A stretch of DNA of 64,000 bases from Symbiodinium kawagutii (GCA_009767595.1 VSDK01028106.1:9347-73346), one strand, 5' to 3'. Shown: positions 1 through 11,880, counted from the first letter of the stretch. The notes: generated by a model from the letters alone, not told the origin. A program made the numbers and translations.

Positions 1-369
1 GCGAGGTGTTGTGGAAATGAGGAAAGCCAGTCCAAAAGAAGCGATTTGCAGCTGCAGGTTTGGATGTGGTCCAGAAACTGGTATATCCATTCTATCCAGC
101 AATCAACTCGTACCTCCAACCATCTGATTTTGCGTTTCTTTCACTAAAAATGCACCATGTATGGACCAAAAAATGATCTCAAGAGATGGCCAGTTTCCAT
201 GGGCACATGCTGGTTGGTGATAAATTTCATTTCTGCGTCATCTCATCTAAACAGCGCAATGAGACTGTACAATGTTGTCATAGCTGGAAGATAGTTCATC
301 CAATCTGATGTTCATCCAAGTCGATTATGGTAGTTTATCCACGTTGATTGTCAATTGTGCATGTTCCAT
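1..369. other. No recognisable gene
   Basis: No convincing coding segment or repeat is visible here; short open frames lack splice-like borders and protein-like composition. Confidence 0.4.
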
Positions 370-379
370 GTTGTTGTTG

Positions 380-411
<32 letters not shown>

Positions 412-463
412 GGTGGTGGTGGTGGTGGTGGTGGTGATGGTGTTGGTGGTGGTGGTGGTGTTG
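370..463. repeat. Compound (TTG)n/(GTG)n microsatellite
   Basis: A run of TTG triplets passes into GTG triplets. All open frames through it translate as homopolymers (Leu, Val, Gly; Gln, His, Asn on the other strand) and I treat them as artefacts of the repeat. Confidence 0.9.
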
Positions 464-1090
464 TTGCTCATTTGTTGCATTTTGTTGTCGTCCCTTGGGG
501 CAGTAGCTTTCATGTTGCCATTGATAAAGATGATCAACCCTCACAACTTGGACTTTTACTTCTACGGTTTTCCACAAATGGCACCACTGATTAATGATGT
601 CAACATCGCAAATCATTATTGCTGAGTGTCGATGATACCTTTACTGGTTGTTGGTTTGTTATGCATTATTTATTTTCCAAAATGTATTAGCAAATAGTTG
701 ATCGGTTGACAAGCATATTTTTGCGTACGGGTGGCTAAACCACCAATCGGTGATGAGCCATTTACAATTTGTATATCAACCATTATTCACACGTCTGAAC
801 CAATAGTAATAACAAACCATTTGTTAGGTTGACAAAAGAGAACCACTGATAATCACCAACCACTCATGCTTAATCACCAACCACTAAATGTTAACCATTA
901 CTAATCTTTATATTGTAGGGGTTGAGACCGCCAGCAATTTATTTTGAAAGATTCCTCCACACCGGCGGAAAGGGTCTCCTGTGGCGTTGCACAAAGGTCA
1001 CTTCTGGCTTCGGACTGTTCAGGCGCATGAAAATTCGCGAGGCAACCGTGGTGTGATGGTTGTTGCAACGGATATTACGGGGCTTAGAAA
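464..1090. other. Intergenic or intronic DNA without a recognised gene
   Basis: The sequence is rich in short degenerate blocks with accatt, aaccacc and ggttg, which look like decayed pieces of the small palindromic repeats seen elsewhere in the window. No coding segment is supported. Confidence 0.35.
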
Positions 1091-1199
1091 ATACTGGTTG
1101 GTGGTTTTAAACATTTGTTATTTTTTCTAGTAATTGGTAACAAATGGTTGGTTGACTAATATTGTTGATAAGGGTTCAAACCACCAACCTGAAATAGTA
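1091..1199. mobile_element. Family B small palindromic (MITE-like) element
   Basis: The element starts with actggttggtggtttt and ends with the near-inverted copy aaaccaccaacctgaaatagt; the middle has the family B signature ggttgactaatatt. No coding capacity. Other copies lie at 10673-10776, 15870-16517 (interrupted), 46590-46853 (interrupted) and 51104-51197. Confidence 0.65.
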
Positions 1200-1365
1200 C
1201 CGTGCCAAAAATACTATTTTGATTAATTTGCTTTTCGAACTGGTGCGCTCCCCGCAGATTTGTTCGCTCTGCACATGGACATAACGCCACAGAATTATCG
1301 AAGGAAGTTTAGAAGTCTAACTTCCGACAATATGGACAACTCAGCTAGGGCAGATCGCCTGAGAA

Positions 1366-1431
1366 GAGATGTGTGAAAGATGAGATGTGTGAAAGATGAG
1401 ATGTGTGAAAGATGAGATGTGCGAAAGATGA
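1366..1431. repeat. 16-base tandem repeat
   Basis: About four copies of a 16-base unit, gatgtgtgaaagatga, lie head to tail, the last with one substitution. Confidence 0.85.
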
Positions 1432-1559
1432 GACTGCGAGCGCGCCAAAATGTTAGGAAAGTCGCGAAATGCTGTGTTTTGCAAGGTTTTGTGCCTCAGG
1501 AGGGTCCAGAAGGGTACCTCGCTAAAGCGGCGGGTGCGGACCACTGTGGCGGAAGGAGT

Positions 1560-2540
1560 GTGCCAAAATCGTTAAAAAACCTCGGCGCGAAGCACATTTG
1601 GAAGTCAAAATCGTAAAAACATGTGAGGTTCGGAGCACTTTTGGAAGTTGCAACTGGCAAAATCATTAAAAACCTTAGGCGCGAAGCACATTTGGAAGTC
1701 AAAATCGTAAAAACATGTCACGTTCGGAGCACTTTTGGAAGTTGCAACTCGCAAAATCGTGAAAAAACCTAGGCGCGAAGCACATTTGGAAGTCAAAATC
1801 GTAAAAACATGTCAGCCTCGGAGCACTTTTGGAAGTTGCAACTTGCAAAATCGTTCAAAAACCTAGGCGCGAAGGACATTTGGAAGTCAAAATCGTAAAG
1901 ACACTGCATGCTCGGAGCACTTTTAGAGGATTCCACGTTCAAAATCGTTAAAAAACCTAGGCGCCGAGCACATTTGGAAGTCAAAATCGTAAAAACACTA
2001 CATGCTCGGAGCACTTTTGATGACTCATGATTCTCAAAACTGGCACGCTGCCTGCGCGCGAAGCAAATTTTTAAGATAAAATCTTGTACCAAAATAAAAA
2101 CTGCAATTTTACTAGCGTTTCGGGCCACTTTTCGGAGATGTCATATGATCATGAAAATTGGCACGCCGCCTGCGCGCGAAGCACATTCTCACGTCCGAAG
2201 TCGCAAAAACTCGTGGTTTTTAACAAGTTTTGAAAGTTGCATGTCCGAAAAAGTGCACGCGGCCAGGGCGAGAAGCACATTTTGAAGCAAATGTGTCAAA
2301 ACACAGCACGTTTTGACACTTTTTGAACACAGGAGACAAAAGTAGGAAAACACTTGCGTTTCGCGTCACTTTTCGTGATTTATGTGGCCAAAATGTGCAC
2401 AACGCTTGCGCGCCAAGCACATTTGCAGGTCAAAAGTAGCAAAACACTTGATGATCGGAACACCTTTGCAAGGTCCAATTATCAAAAGTGGCCAAACACC
2501 TAGATGCAAAACACTTCATGATCGAAGCACATTTGGAAGG
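1560..2540. repeat. 94-base satellite with dimeric substructure
   Basis: The block gcgcgaagcacatttggaag recurs at 1585, 1679, 1773, 1867 and 1961, an exact 94-base spacing. Each unit contains a second related half (ggagcacttttggaag) about 44 bases on, so the monomer is an ancient dimer of 44 and 50 bases. From about 2050 the copies diverge and spacing becomes irregular (about 94, 118 and 142). Long frames here are incidental. Confidence 0.85.
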
Positions 2541-2544
2541 TAAA

Positions 2545-3110
2545 TGAATAGATAGACGAAAGATGGCTAGACAAAGAGGTAGCCAGATAGATCGACAAGT
2601 CGATAGTCAGATCGATGGGTGGCTAGATGGATAGTCAGATACATAGATGCATCGATGGATGAATAGATGGATAGATAGATGGATAGATAGATAGATAGAT
2701 AGATGGATGGATAGATAGATAGATAGAATAGCTAGAATAGTTAGATGGAATAGACAGGCAATTGGATAGCCAGATTCAGATGGCTAGATGGGTCGATGGA
2801 TAGACAAATAGGTAGACGAAACGAGAGTCAGATAGAAAAGTAGATAGATAGTCAGGTAGATAGACAGAAAGATGGACAGATGGACACATAGATGATCAGA
2901 CAAATAATTCGGTAGATAGATAGACAGATAGATAGATAGGCAGATAGATAAATAGATAGATGGACAGGTAGATAGATAGATGCATAGACAGAAAGATGAC
3001 GAGATAGATAGTGAGGTAGATAGAAAGACAAGTACATAGGCAGATAGATAAACGAATAGATCATCAGATAGATAGATAGATAGACAGTCAGACAGACAGA
3101 AAGAAAACTG
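2545..3110. repeat. GATA/GACA tetranucleotide tract
   Basis: Imperfect GATA, GACA and GATG tetranucleotides run for over 500 bases. Frames through it give Leu/Ser/Tyr/Ile-rich nonsense peptides. The complementary motif (TATC) dominates 7190-8160. Confidence 0.85.
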
Positions 3111-3312
3111 ATCCACTGATAGAAAGATAGCTAGACAGATAGGCTGCCAGTCAAGTGGCCAGATCGATGCTCACATTGTCGCAACCACAACTGCACACTC
3201 CTATAGTGCTCCTATCTTGGAAACTTCCGCCACCGCCTTGTGCGGTACTACTTGTATATATATACACATTTACTATCTACCTATTTATATGTAGAAGGTC
3301 AGCATTTTGTAG

Positions 3313-3405
3313 CTCAGAAGTGACAGGTTGGGACAATGCACCCCTGCACAACTGTTTCTACAAATCTCTGAGTTCCTGCTGGGCAGCTAATGAAATGCTT
3401 CAAGA
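3313..3405 (+). CDS. Candidate internal exon, function unknown
   Basis: The segment follows a splice-acceptor-like cattttgtag and ends before the donor-like gtaggt. Its open frame (phase 2 in, phase 2 out) encodes a 30-residue peptide containing SEVTGWDNAPLHN and CWAANEMLQ, with protein-like composition unlike the flanking repeats. It is the first of a series of plus-strand exon candidates. No family recognised; exon limits are by eye. Confidence 0.35.
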
Positions 3406-3776
3406 GTAGGTATATTATTAGTTATAAGAACTTTTGACGTTTCGTTGGTTAAGATAGAGGGTTCTACTACCAGCTGATGTGTGAGTATTATCATCCATTA
3501 CAACCAAAGAGCACTACCAATCAATGGTGGAAGCTCCTGTGTTTGTCAAGAAGTTGGCAGTGTAGAACGGCCCAACCATCAGGGGCGAGGCGAAACCAAT
3601 GTGAGTTGATCAATGTAGGAGGTACCTGGAAAACGCTGTGTAGACTGATTATACAATTCCGAGTGCACACTTCCACTGATTACGGAGCATGTATCACGAA
3701 ATGATCTCAGTGTGCTGAGGAAATGTGCATTAATTTTGGGAATCTTTGTTCCCGAGCCATTGTATCTAAGGGGCAA

Positions 3777-3842
3777 ATGGTGGTTTCTCCACATCGGGGA
3801 ACCCCAAAATGCATGGTTCATATACTAAGAATGGTTAACATA
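3777..3842. mobile_element. Partial family A palindromic element
   Basis: Only the left arm is clear: atggtggtttctccac, then a ggggaacccc box and ggttcatatac. The right arm is missing or too diverged to place. Confidence 0.4.
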
Positions 3843-4031
3843 AAGGGTCAAGATGATAGGCAGATGAGACCAGAATGTTTTAGGGTCCAATTTTTTTTGG
3901 GCGCAAGGGATCACCATTAACCACTATTTCTCAATATAATCAACCATCACGAAGCACCATTCTTTAGAGTTTAGATTTCCGCGCCCTGTGCTTACAAGGT
4001 GGGTGCAACCCCTCCATTCCCTTGTCACCAG

Positions 4032-4118
4032 ACACTACCCTTGGCGTGAAAACGCGTGTCCAGGATCACCCTGCTGAATTGGGAGTTGACGGATGCCAAG
4101 CAAATCTTTGCACCAACT
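4032..4118 (+). CDS. Candidate internal exon, function unknown
   Basis: A pyrimidine-rich tract ending in cccttgtcaccag precedes it and gtggct follows. The frame (phase 1 in, phase 1 out) encodes a peptide with VKTRVQDHPAELGVDG and CQANLCTNC, the last a CxxxxCxxC-like cluster. No family is recognised, and phase does not match the exon candidate before it, so at least one exon may be missed. Confidence 0.35.
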
Positions 4119-4548
4119 GTGGCTTGGATCAATTAGATGGACCATCAACTGAGTTTATTGATCATTGGAATCTGTTTTGTTTGCTCATGATGATAAGAAA
4201 CAGAAATTGAGAATGCAGGTGTAGGTGTTTACAACGGCTAATAATAGTGAACCACCATGAGCTAGACGGAAAGCAAGCACTTGGAAGAATTACACACCTT
4301 GCATGACACTTGCACAACAGATGAAGATTTGCTTACGTCTTGCATGCGTGTCTCTGCGTGAATAGGAACTACTTGCCAACCTCCCAACAATGATGACTGT
4401 TTGATGCTTCACCAGGAAAACAATCAACCTTTTCTAGATGGCTTACAGCCACTAACTTTATATTTTGGAATTAGATGGATTTACAAGGTATCCACTACAA
4501 ATGAAAGTTCTCGCAAGGGACCTAGTTGCGCCGCCAAGATTTTTGTAG

Positions 4549-4704
4549 CCACCAGAAATCACTCCATTCATTGCCTGCCATGGCATCACGACGAAGCTCC
4601 ACCCAGCTCCGACTCAGATTTCTTGGGGAGTCCTGGTGAGCCTAGTGATGCTGGTGGTGGGGGCTCTCGGATCCATGAGCTCTTCTGAAATTCGCAAGGG
4701 ATGG
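4549..4704 (+). CDS. Candidate exon encoding a transmembrane segment
   Basis: Acceptor-like atttttgtag precedes and gtggat follows. The frame is open for exactly 52 codons (phase 0 in and out), with an in-frame TAG just upstream, inside the presumed intron. The peptide has a hydrophilic start, then the hydrophobic stretch WGVLVSLVMLVVGALG, a likely membrane helix. Third positions are GC-rich. Phase matches the next candidate at 6053. Two other frames are also open across part of it, so the frame choice rests on composition and phase. Confidence 0.42.
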
Positions 4705-6052
4705 GTGGATGCGTAACGCGTTTCAACCATTGACATTACAATTGCTCAAGCATTGAGATTACCATGTTTCAACCATTGAGATTAGCATTTTTCAACCATT
4801 GAGATTGCCAATTTTCGGCCAATGAAATTCCATTGTTTAACCAGTGAGATATGCATTTTTTGAGCCATGGGGATTACCATTTTTCAACCATTGAGATTAC
4901 CACCATGAACCATGGAGACTACAATTAATTAACCATTGGGATTACCATTATTCAGCCATTAAGATTACCATTATTCAACCATTGAGATCACCATTTTTCA
5001 ATTATTCAACCTTTTAGACTACCATTGTTCAATACCATTATTCAACCATTGAGATTACCATGATTCAACAATTGAGATCACCATTATTCAACCATTGGGA
5101 TTACCATCATTCAACCATTGAGATTACCATTATCCGACCTTAGACTACCATTGTTCAATACCATTATTGAGCCATTGAGATTACCATTGTTCAAACATTG
5201 AGATTACCATTATTCAACCAGTGGGATTTCCATTATTCAACCATTGGGATTACCAACATTCAACCATTGAAATTACCATTATCCAACCTGAGACTACCAT
5301 TGTTCAATACCATTATTCAGCCATTGAGATTACCATTGTTCAAACATTGAGATTACTATTATTCAACCAGTGGGATTTCCATTATTCAACCATCGGGATT
5401 TCCATCATTCAACCATTCAGATTACCATTATCCAACCTTAGACTACCATTGTTCAATACCATTATTCAGCCATTGGCATTACCATTGTTCAACCATTGAA
5501 ATTACCAGTGCTCAACCATTGAGATTACCATTATTCAACCATTGAGATGACCATTATCCAACCTTCGAGGCTACCATTGTTCAATACCATTGTTCAACCA
5601 TTGAGATTACCCTTATTCAACCATTGAGATTACCATCATTCAACAATTGAGATTACCATTATCCAACCTTTGAGACTACCATTGTTCAATACCATTGTTT
5701 AACCATTGAGATTACCATTATTCAACCATTGCGATTTCCATCATTCAACAATTGAGATTACCATTATCCAACCTTTGAGACTACCATTGTTCAATACCAT
5801 TGTTCAACCAGTGAGATTACCAGTACTCAACCATTGAGATTACCATTATCCAACCATTGAGACTACCATTACCATTATTCAACCATTGAAATTACCAGTA
5901 CTCAACCATTGAGATTACCATTATTCAACCATTGAGATTACCATTATCCAACCTTTGAGACTACCATTACCATTATTTAACCAGTGGGATTTCCATCATT
6001 CAACCATTATTTCACGATTCTGTTTACCATTGGTCAGTGCCAAGTAGTTCAG
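4705..6052. repeat. Minisatellite filling a presumed intron
   Basis: From about 4723 to 6015 the DNA is made of roughly 23-base units of the type accattattcaaccattgag. A higher-order unit is marked by gactaccattgttcaatacc at 5143, 5292 and 5441 (149-base spacing), then 5569, 5674 and 5779 (128, 105 and 105). The block lies exactly between two phase-compatible candidate exons, so it probably is the intron. No coding capacity beyond incidental frames. Confidence 0.8.
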
Positions 6053-6134
6053 CCAAAGCTGGCCGAAAACGAGGTCACCTACATGTACAACAGCGCGATC
6101 GCCCGCAAAGCTGAGGCCATCATGCCAGTGGATG
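6053..6134 (+). CDS. Candidate internal exon, function unknown
   Basis: It begins after gtagttcag at the abrupt end of the minisatellite and stops before gtcagg. The GC-rich frame (phase 0 in, phase 1 out) encodes 27 residues including KLAENEVTYMYNSAIARKAE, helical and charged. The composition change from the A+T-rich repeat to C/G-ending codons is sharp, which makes this one of the better exon candidates. Function unknown. Confidence 0.5.
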
Positions 6135-6145
6135 GTCAGGGTTGC

Positions 6146-6363
<218 letters not shown>

Positions 6364-6529
6364 CTGGTGTTTTTTTTGGTTTTTCTGGGGATGTTTTTGT
6401 TTTTTTTTGGGTTGTTGGGGTTGTTTGTTTCGGCAGTGGTGGTGTTCGTCGGTGTTGCAATGACCATGCATTTCTATGATTTTTCATGGACTGGTGCCGT
6501 TCATTCTGCATCATTCGCTTCCTTTGAAG

Positions 6530-6559
6530 ATATTGTGGTTTTGGGGGAACATTTGCAAC
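6530..6559 (+). CDS. Candidate 30-base micro-exon
   Basis: A long pyrimidine-rich tract ends in cctttgaag just before it and gttcgc follows. Phase 1 in and out fits the exit of 6053-6134 and would encode IVVLGEHLQ. The small size makes chance likely. Confidence 0.25.
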
Positions 6560-6855
6560 GTTCGCTGTGACCAAGAATATTTGTACATCTCAAGGTGGTG
6601 GGGCATGGGTGGATGTCAGTGTTGTAGTTTGTACCTTTTGTTCACATGCACTGTTCGAATGGTATTGTTCATCGATGGCTATGGAATACCATAAAAATCA
6701 ATTCACTATCGATTATTGGTACGAGGTCATAAAATGGTTCATCCTTGCTTGTTATATCCAGTGCAAATCCTCATTGCATTTTGGACCTGATAGGAATCAC
6801 TCAAGATTGCTTGTTTTTCCACCATCAATCGCAATTTTCATGGCCGTTTCTCCAG

Positions 6856-6903
6856 GAGGAAGAACAGCCGGAATTATCCTTCTTGGAGGCATTGAGAAAG
6901 CCC
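6856..6903 (+). CDS. Candidate internal exon, frame uncertain
   Basis: A strong acceptor, ccgtttctccag, precedes it and gttgag follows. Two frames are open: phase 0 gives EEEQPELSFLEALRKP, which looks most protein-like; phase 1, required by the preceding micro-exon, gives GRTAGIILLGGIEKA. I cannot decide between them. Confidence 0.35.
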
Positions 6904-7189
6904 GTTGAGAGCTCAGTGTCATTTCATGTCATTTCTATACTGAGACTACGAACTGATTCATTTAGATGCTGAGGGTAGTTTTCACACATCACGAACTTTC
7001 CCGCAGTTGGCAAGGTGGTGGTGCCTCCAAGAAAGATTTGCGGTTAGGCTATCTAACCTATTCATTCAAAATAGTGTCGATCTAACCTATCTACTTTACC
7101 TAATCTATCGATGTTTTTTGTTTTATCTATCCCTATGTTGTCAGTTCTTCATATTATCATTTGGTTTGACCTCATCCTATCCTGTGGGA

Positions 7190-8160
7190 CTATGTTTCTA
7201 TGTGTGCACCTATCTACCTGCCTATCTATGTATCTATCTATTTATCTATCCATCTAGATTTCTATTTGTCTACCTCTCGATTTATCTATTTGTTTGTTTT
7301 TGTCTATCTATTTGTCTATCTATCTATCGATCGATCGATCGATCGTTCTGCCCATATATTTGTTTTTGTTTCATTCTATCAGCCTCTCCTGTCTTACTTG
7401 TTTGTCATCCTGCCTATCTTATTTATGATATGGGTTTTACATTTTAGCTCGTTTGTCTATTTTTCTCTGTTTGTTCTATCCCATCTACCTGGACTTCTAT
7501 TTGTGTATCTCTGTTCCTATCTTTCGATGTATGCATTGACCTCTCTATTGTTCTATTGATCTATCTATCTATGTATTTATCTATGGCAATGAATCTGTTT
7601 ATTTTTCTATCTAATTTTTCCTCATTGTCTCAACTGTCCATCCTGTCTCTGCTGTGTCTCCTGTCCATCGGAGTGCATCGTGTCTATTTATCCATCCTAT
7701 CTATCAAATTTATCCTACCTATGATTTTATCGATCTACCTCATCTACTCTATCTATTATATCTGAGCCACGTTGTCTATATCCATCTTGTCCCATATTGC
7801 TGTTCATGGTCATCCTTTCTACTCCAATCTTTTTGATTCTATCCCTCTATCTCTTTGTCTCTCTACCTATATCTATATCTACATCTATATCTCTTTGGAT
7901 GTGTTTATATCTATATCTATATCCATATCTACATCTATATCTATGTCATAGTCATATGTCATATTTATATCATATTTATATCTATAGCACATTTATTTGT
8001 ATTTCTATTTATGTTTATATGTATAACTATATTTATATCTGAATCTATTTCTATATCTATGTCTATATATACTATATTTATATCTATATTTGTTTTTCTG
8101 CATTTCTATTTCTATACCTATATATATATATATCTATATATATATATCTGTATTTCCCCA
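7190..8160. repeat. TATC/TATATC-rich simple repeat tract
   Basis: Degenerate CTAT, TATC and later TATATC units run for about 1 kb, with AT dinucleotides at the 3' end (8120-8150). Frames give Tyr/Ile/Leu/Ser-rich peptides without meaning. Confidence 0.85.
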
Positions 8161-8202
8161 CCTGCCAGGTGAGGGTTGTTAGATTTTATCAGAGCCAGTT
8201 CT

Positions 8203-8298
8203 CCTTCCTTCCTTCCTTCCTTCCTTCCTTCCTTCCCTTCCCTTCCCTTCCCTTCCCTTCCTTTCCTTCCTTCCTTTCTTCCTTCCCTCCTTTCTTCC
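8203..8298. repeat. (CTTCC)n polypyrimidine tract
   Basis: Nearly pure C/T, built from CTTC, CTTCC and CCTTCC units, on the plus strand. Confidence 0.9.
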
Positions 8299-8310
8299 TG
8301 CTCTCCTCAA

Positions 8311-8430
8311 CCGCCAGTGTCCAAGCTCAGTGAGGACCGCTGGACGTCGACCGCCAGCGTCCGATCTCAGTGAGCACCGCTGGAACTCAACGGCCAGTGT
8401 CCAAACTCAGTGAGCACCGCTGGACCTGAA
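8311..8430. repeat. 40-base tandem repeat, three copies
   Basis: Units start at 8311, 8351 and 8391, each with ccgccagtgtccaagctcag or a close variant and ending in an accgctgga block. Spacing is exactly 40 bases. Confidence 0.9.
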
Positions 8431-8520
8431 CTGCAGAATGCCAGAAGAAAGAATGCCAGATAAAATGCCAGAAAGACTGCCAGAAGATATGTTAGATAGA
8501 ATGCCACCATGTTATGCCAT
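8430..8520. repeat. Degenerate gaatgccaga repeat
   Basis: Five or six variants of the decamer gaatgccaga lie close together. A similar pattern (gcatgtca, gccagaa) occurs at 26600-26770. Confidence 0.5.
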
Positions 8521-8554
8521 AATTAGTGGGGATCACTCGAAGTAAAGTAGTTTT

Positions 8555-8790
8555 ATTTATATCTATTTCTTTTGCCTCTATCAGCCTCTATCTCTATCCC
8601 TATTTGTATCTCTATCTCCTTGTCCATTTCTATCTCTACGTCAAATTCTATCTCTATCTCTGTCTCCATCTCTTTCTTTATCTCTATTTTTATCTATATC
8701 TATCTACCTACCTATATATCATATCTAGCTAGCTATTTATCTATCCATCTGTCTAGCTATCTTTCTTTCTATCTATGCATCTTTACTTTG
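8555..8790. repeat. Second TATC/TCTC simple repeat tract
   Basis: TCTATC and TATCTATC units resume after the 40-base repeat, with the same orientation as the tract at 7190-8160. Confidence 0.8.
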
Positions 8791-10158
8791 CTTAAAATTA
8801 CACCCGTGGCCCATGTTGACATGTGCAGATGTCCCAGCTTTCCACTCGTTGATTTAGACTGACACTAGAAAGAAAAACATGATTTGCAGCCTGTATTACT
8901 TGAGCAGCTGTGAGAACAGTTCTAATTCAGCCAGATAGTGAACCCATTTTGAGAATAACATGCAATAACTACTAGCAATCACTGCTTCCTTAGGATAGGG
9001 CTAGGGGTATTCTTCATGGCTCAATTGATGGAGCTTTTCTTATTTCCAGTCTTACTGCCTCATTCATACATACATACTTACGTGTACATATTCAGGCATG
9101 CATGCATGTATGACTATTGATCACAACACAATCACTAGATAGAATCCACCGTGTGCATGTTGATAATCAAATCACTTTTGCACTGTTGTTAAGATCTTTC
9201 TCATCGCGATTGAAGGTGTTGAAGCCTTTCTTTTGGCCAACAACGGGACAACCTGGACAGGCCGCGCCCTGGTCTGATGCTGTTTTCACGTTGTCCATGC
9301 CTGTGAGAATGTCTTTCAAGTTGCACAATCGGTGTTGTCTCGATGATTTGTTCACCCCAATCTAGCTGGTTGTTTTAAACATTCGTCATCTTCCTTCGGA
9401 CCTAGGGATGTTTGGTTGATTCACGAATATTTTGCGGATCGCCTATACACCAGCCAGTTTTCCTTCCAAAAGTTTGTTGATGTGACTCTCGATTCTTGCC
9501 GTTGCATGTGCACCATGGTAGATACATAGTTGATTTGCCTGTGGCATCGCTTTGGTGATTTGTTGGAGCATGGAGCTGTTTGTGTGGAAGTTTCCGGTGG
9601 CAGCATCTTGCCTTGAGCAGCATTGTTTGGGAGGGGGTCCCCAAACCAGAGAAGATGCTTTTTGGCAAACTAACCTTATCTAACCTTGAAGTGGAACATC
9701 CACCATTTTAGATGGTTGACCTATTGAGAATGGGGACTTGTATCTTTCAGGTCCCGATCCCAGATTGATGAATAGTATTAAGCTCAAGCTGCAGGGAGCC
9801 ACCGAATGTTCACAAGTTACTGGCTCGACAATCATAAGTGCCTTGACTTGTGGTTCCACTGGCAGTGGCAGCCAGTGGAAATCTGACTATCAACGCAATC
9901 AGGGAAAAGTCTATGTCAATCGATTCATGACTCATGACTCATCATACTGAGAACACAAACGTATATGATCATGACTCATTGAGTTATTCTGCAGCTGTAA
10001 TGGAGGATTGTCATCCAGCAACGAGTAAGCTTTAAACTTAAACTTAAAACAGTTGGGCATGGCAGTAAATATTATGATTGGAACGGTTCCATCTTCTCAA
10101 AAAAGCAGTGGTGCAGAATGCCCAGACCTGTAACGGCTGGCTTGTTTATGGCCTGCAG
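8791..10158. other. Intergenic or intronic DNA, no gene recognised
   Basis: No segment combines splice-like borders with protein-like composition. A short family B-like fragment (tggttgttttaaacattcg) lies near 9369, and atgactcatgactcatcat near 9928 is a short direct repeat. Confidence 0.35.
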
Positions 10159-10314
10159 CCGCCAGATCCTGCAGAACCGCCTGATTGGATTGGCGTTTTG
10201 GACCTGCGTCCTCATATCAATGGCCGGGCACCTCGATGTGTTCAGCTGTTTGGTGCTGCAGATCAGGATGGCCATGGTGGCCGATGCGTTGGTGGTGTTA
10301 TTTGTGTTAGCAAG
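10159..10314 (+). CDS. Candidate exon encoding membrane helices
   Basis: Acceptor tatggcctgcag precedes it and donor gtggcc follows. In the chosen frame (phase 2 in) about 40 of 51 codons end in G or C, and the peptide is strongly hydrophobic: LIGLAFWTCVLISMAG, then VADALVVLFVLA, suggesting two membrane segments around a short loop. A second frame is open but has low GC3. An earlier donor at gtgttagc would change the exit phase. Product not recognised. Confidence 0.45.
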
Positions 10315-10672
10315 GTGGCCACTCAGACATGTTTAGCAGGTTGGTGATGCACTAGTGGTGAGTGAAGAGTCTCGAGTTGATGTAAATATTCAGTAGGAGG
10401 GAGGAAATAAGTTGTAGTAGCAAGAATGAATGACAGGTCTCACTGCACGGTTAAAGACAGTAATTAGTATATTACAGTATATTGTATTTTGTTGTTTTGG
10501 TATCTATGCAGTGCTGATATGTCAAATCATCCCCTGCCATATCTTTAGAAACACCTTTGAGAATTCGAGTACGAACACAAAATGACGTACAAAAAATTGT
10601 CAAATCCAGGTTCATACATCTCGAGCCATGTATTTCTCTCAAGCCTACTATTACATCAAGAACCCACTCATA

Positions 10673-10776
10673 TTTGGCTCGTGGTTTCAAACATGTTGTT
10701 TCCCTAGTATTACCCAATGGTACTGATAGGTTGACCAATATTTTTCATAGGGGTGGACCAACCACCAACTAGATAT
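10673..10776. mobile_element. Family B small palindromic element
   Basis: It carries the family signature tttttcataggggtgg and ends accaccaactagatat, complementary to the left arm around 10676. It lies in the presumed intron between the candidate exons at 10159 and 10821. Confidence 0.6.
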
Positions 10777-10820
10777 TCCTCGTGACTTTCCAAGCTGTTC
10801 AACCCTTTTCGTTGTGGCAG

Positions 10821-10910
10821 CAGTGTGGCCGGAGCAAGGCCTTCAGATTTACTGCGCCCTTTTTCTTGGCGAAAGCCACCGATGCCATTCTTTCTGCTCG
10901 GACTGCGAAG
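10821..10910 (+). CDS. Candidate internal exon, frame uncertain
   Basis: A pyrimidine-rich run ending gttgtggcag precedes it (a cagcag tandem acceptor is possible) and gttggc follows. Phase 0 gives a peptide with PFFLAKATDAILSARTAK and higher GC3; phase 2 gives a proline/arginine-rich peptide that also stays open. Assignment to the gene containing 10159-10314 is likely but not shown. Confidence 0.33.
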
Positions 10911-11833
10911 GTTGGCCCAGAGGCAGTCCTGGGATGTTTTGACATGGGATGGGATGACATGGGTCATCTTCAGTACTGGCTGGTCCAAGCTAAGTGCCCG
11001 CATTTTTCCATCACAAAAGACACATGTGTGCGCGCTCAGACTCCTGGGTTTGCCAAACCTTGCTGAAGCATCGCTAGACACAGTATCTGGGCATTTCTCT
11101 ACACGTATCTTACAAAAGCATACAAAAGCGCTCCTTTGCTCGGGTCAACCAAGCGCAATCTATGAACTGCGACTTCTTTTCAGAGGGATTGCATGGTCGT
11201 AAACAAAATGAATGGATGCTTTGCCTTCAACTCTGAGGATAAGTTGATGGTCATAGATGATCGAACAGCCATTCATAGCCAACATGACCTTCCACGGATT
11301 TGTGTTTCTGATGTTTCTGAGTCTGCCATGAGTTGATATTGCATGTGTTTGAGTTTGACTCAACTCAACTTGCGTGGATTGTGTAAATTCATTGCTTCAA
11401 ACACTGGGACTGGACATTTGGACACCAGAGGTCATCCCCTGCCCTCCAGACACCCCAAAGACTTGGCGTTTCGAGTGCTGTGTCGTTGTGGTTGGATACC
11501 AGCGGATGTTGGATGTTGTTTGGTGTCGTTCAAAAGCTCGGAAAAAATATGATCAGGACACATCATTGCTCATAGCATACAACGCACGTTTCGATTTCCG
11601 GTCACATCGACGATTACATCCATGGATCGAGTGGCGCACCGCAGATCTATCACCCCATGGTGAAATATGTCGGATGGGTCTTTGTGTCCAACGTTGTGGA
11701 GGACAGGGCTTGGTAGGCCCGGAGCCCTCCGGATGAGAGTCTGATGGGAGGCTGGCCAGAAATGACGCGTGCCCCCAGCCTCGAACGGGAATCACCAATG
11801 CCTTGGGGATACGCCATGTACTATGGACACTTC

Positions 11834-11880
11834 CATATGGTGGTTTCTCAAAAAAGGGTGCCCCGAAATCATCCACTATA
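11834..11880. mobile_element. Family A palindromic element, left arm
   Basis: The arm catatggtggtttctc is followed by gggtgccccgaaatcatcc; the partner arm was not found nearby. Confidence 0.4.

Noticed and set aside
2784-3116. Minus-strand frame rich in Leu/Ser/Tyr
   Set aside because: Pure consequence of the GATA tetranucleotide tract.
7200-8172. Hydrophobic Tyr/Ile/Leu frames resembling membrane proteins
   Set aside because: TATC and TATATC simple repeats translate this way in every frame; there is no codon bias or border.
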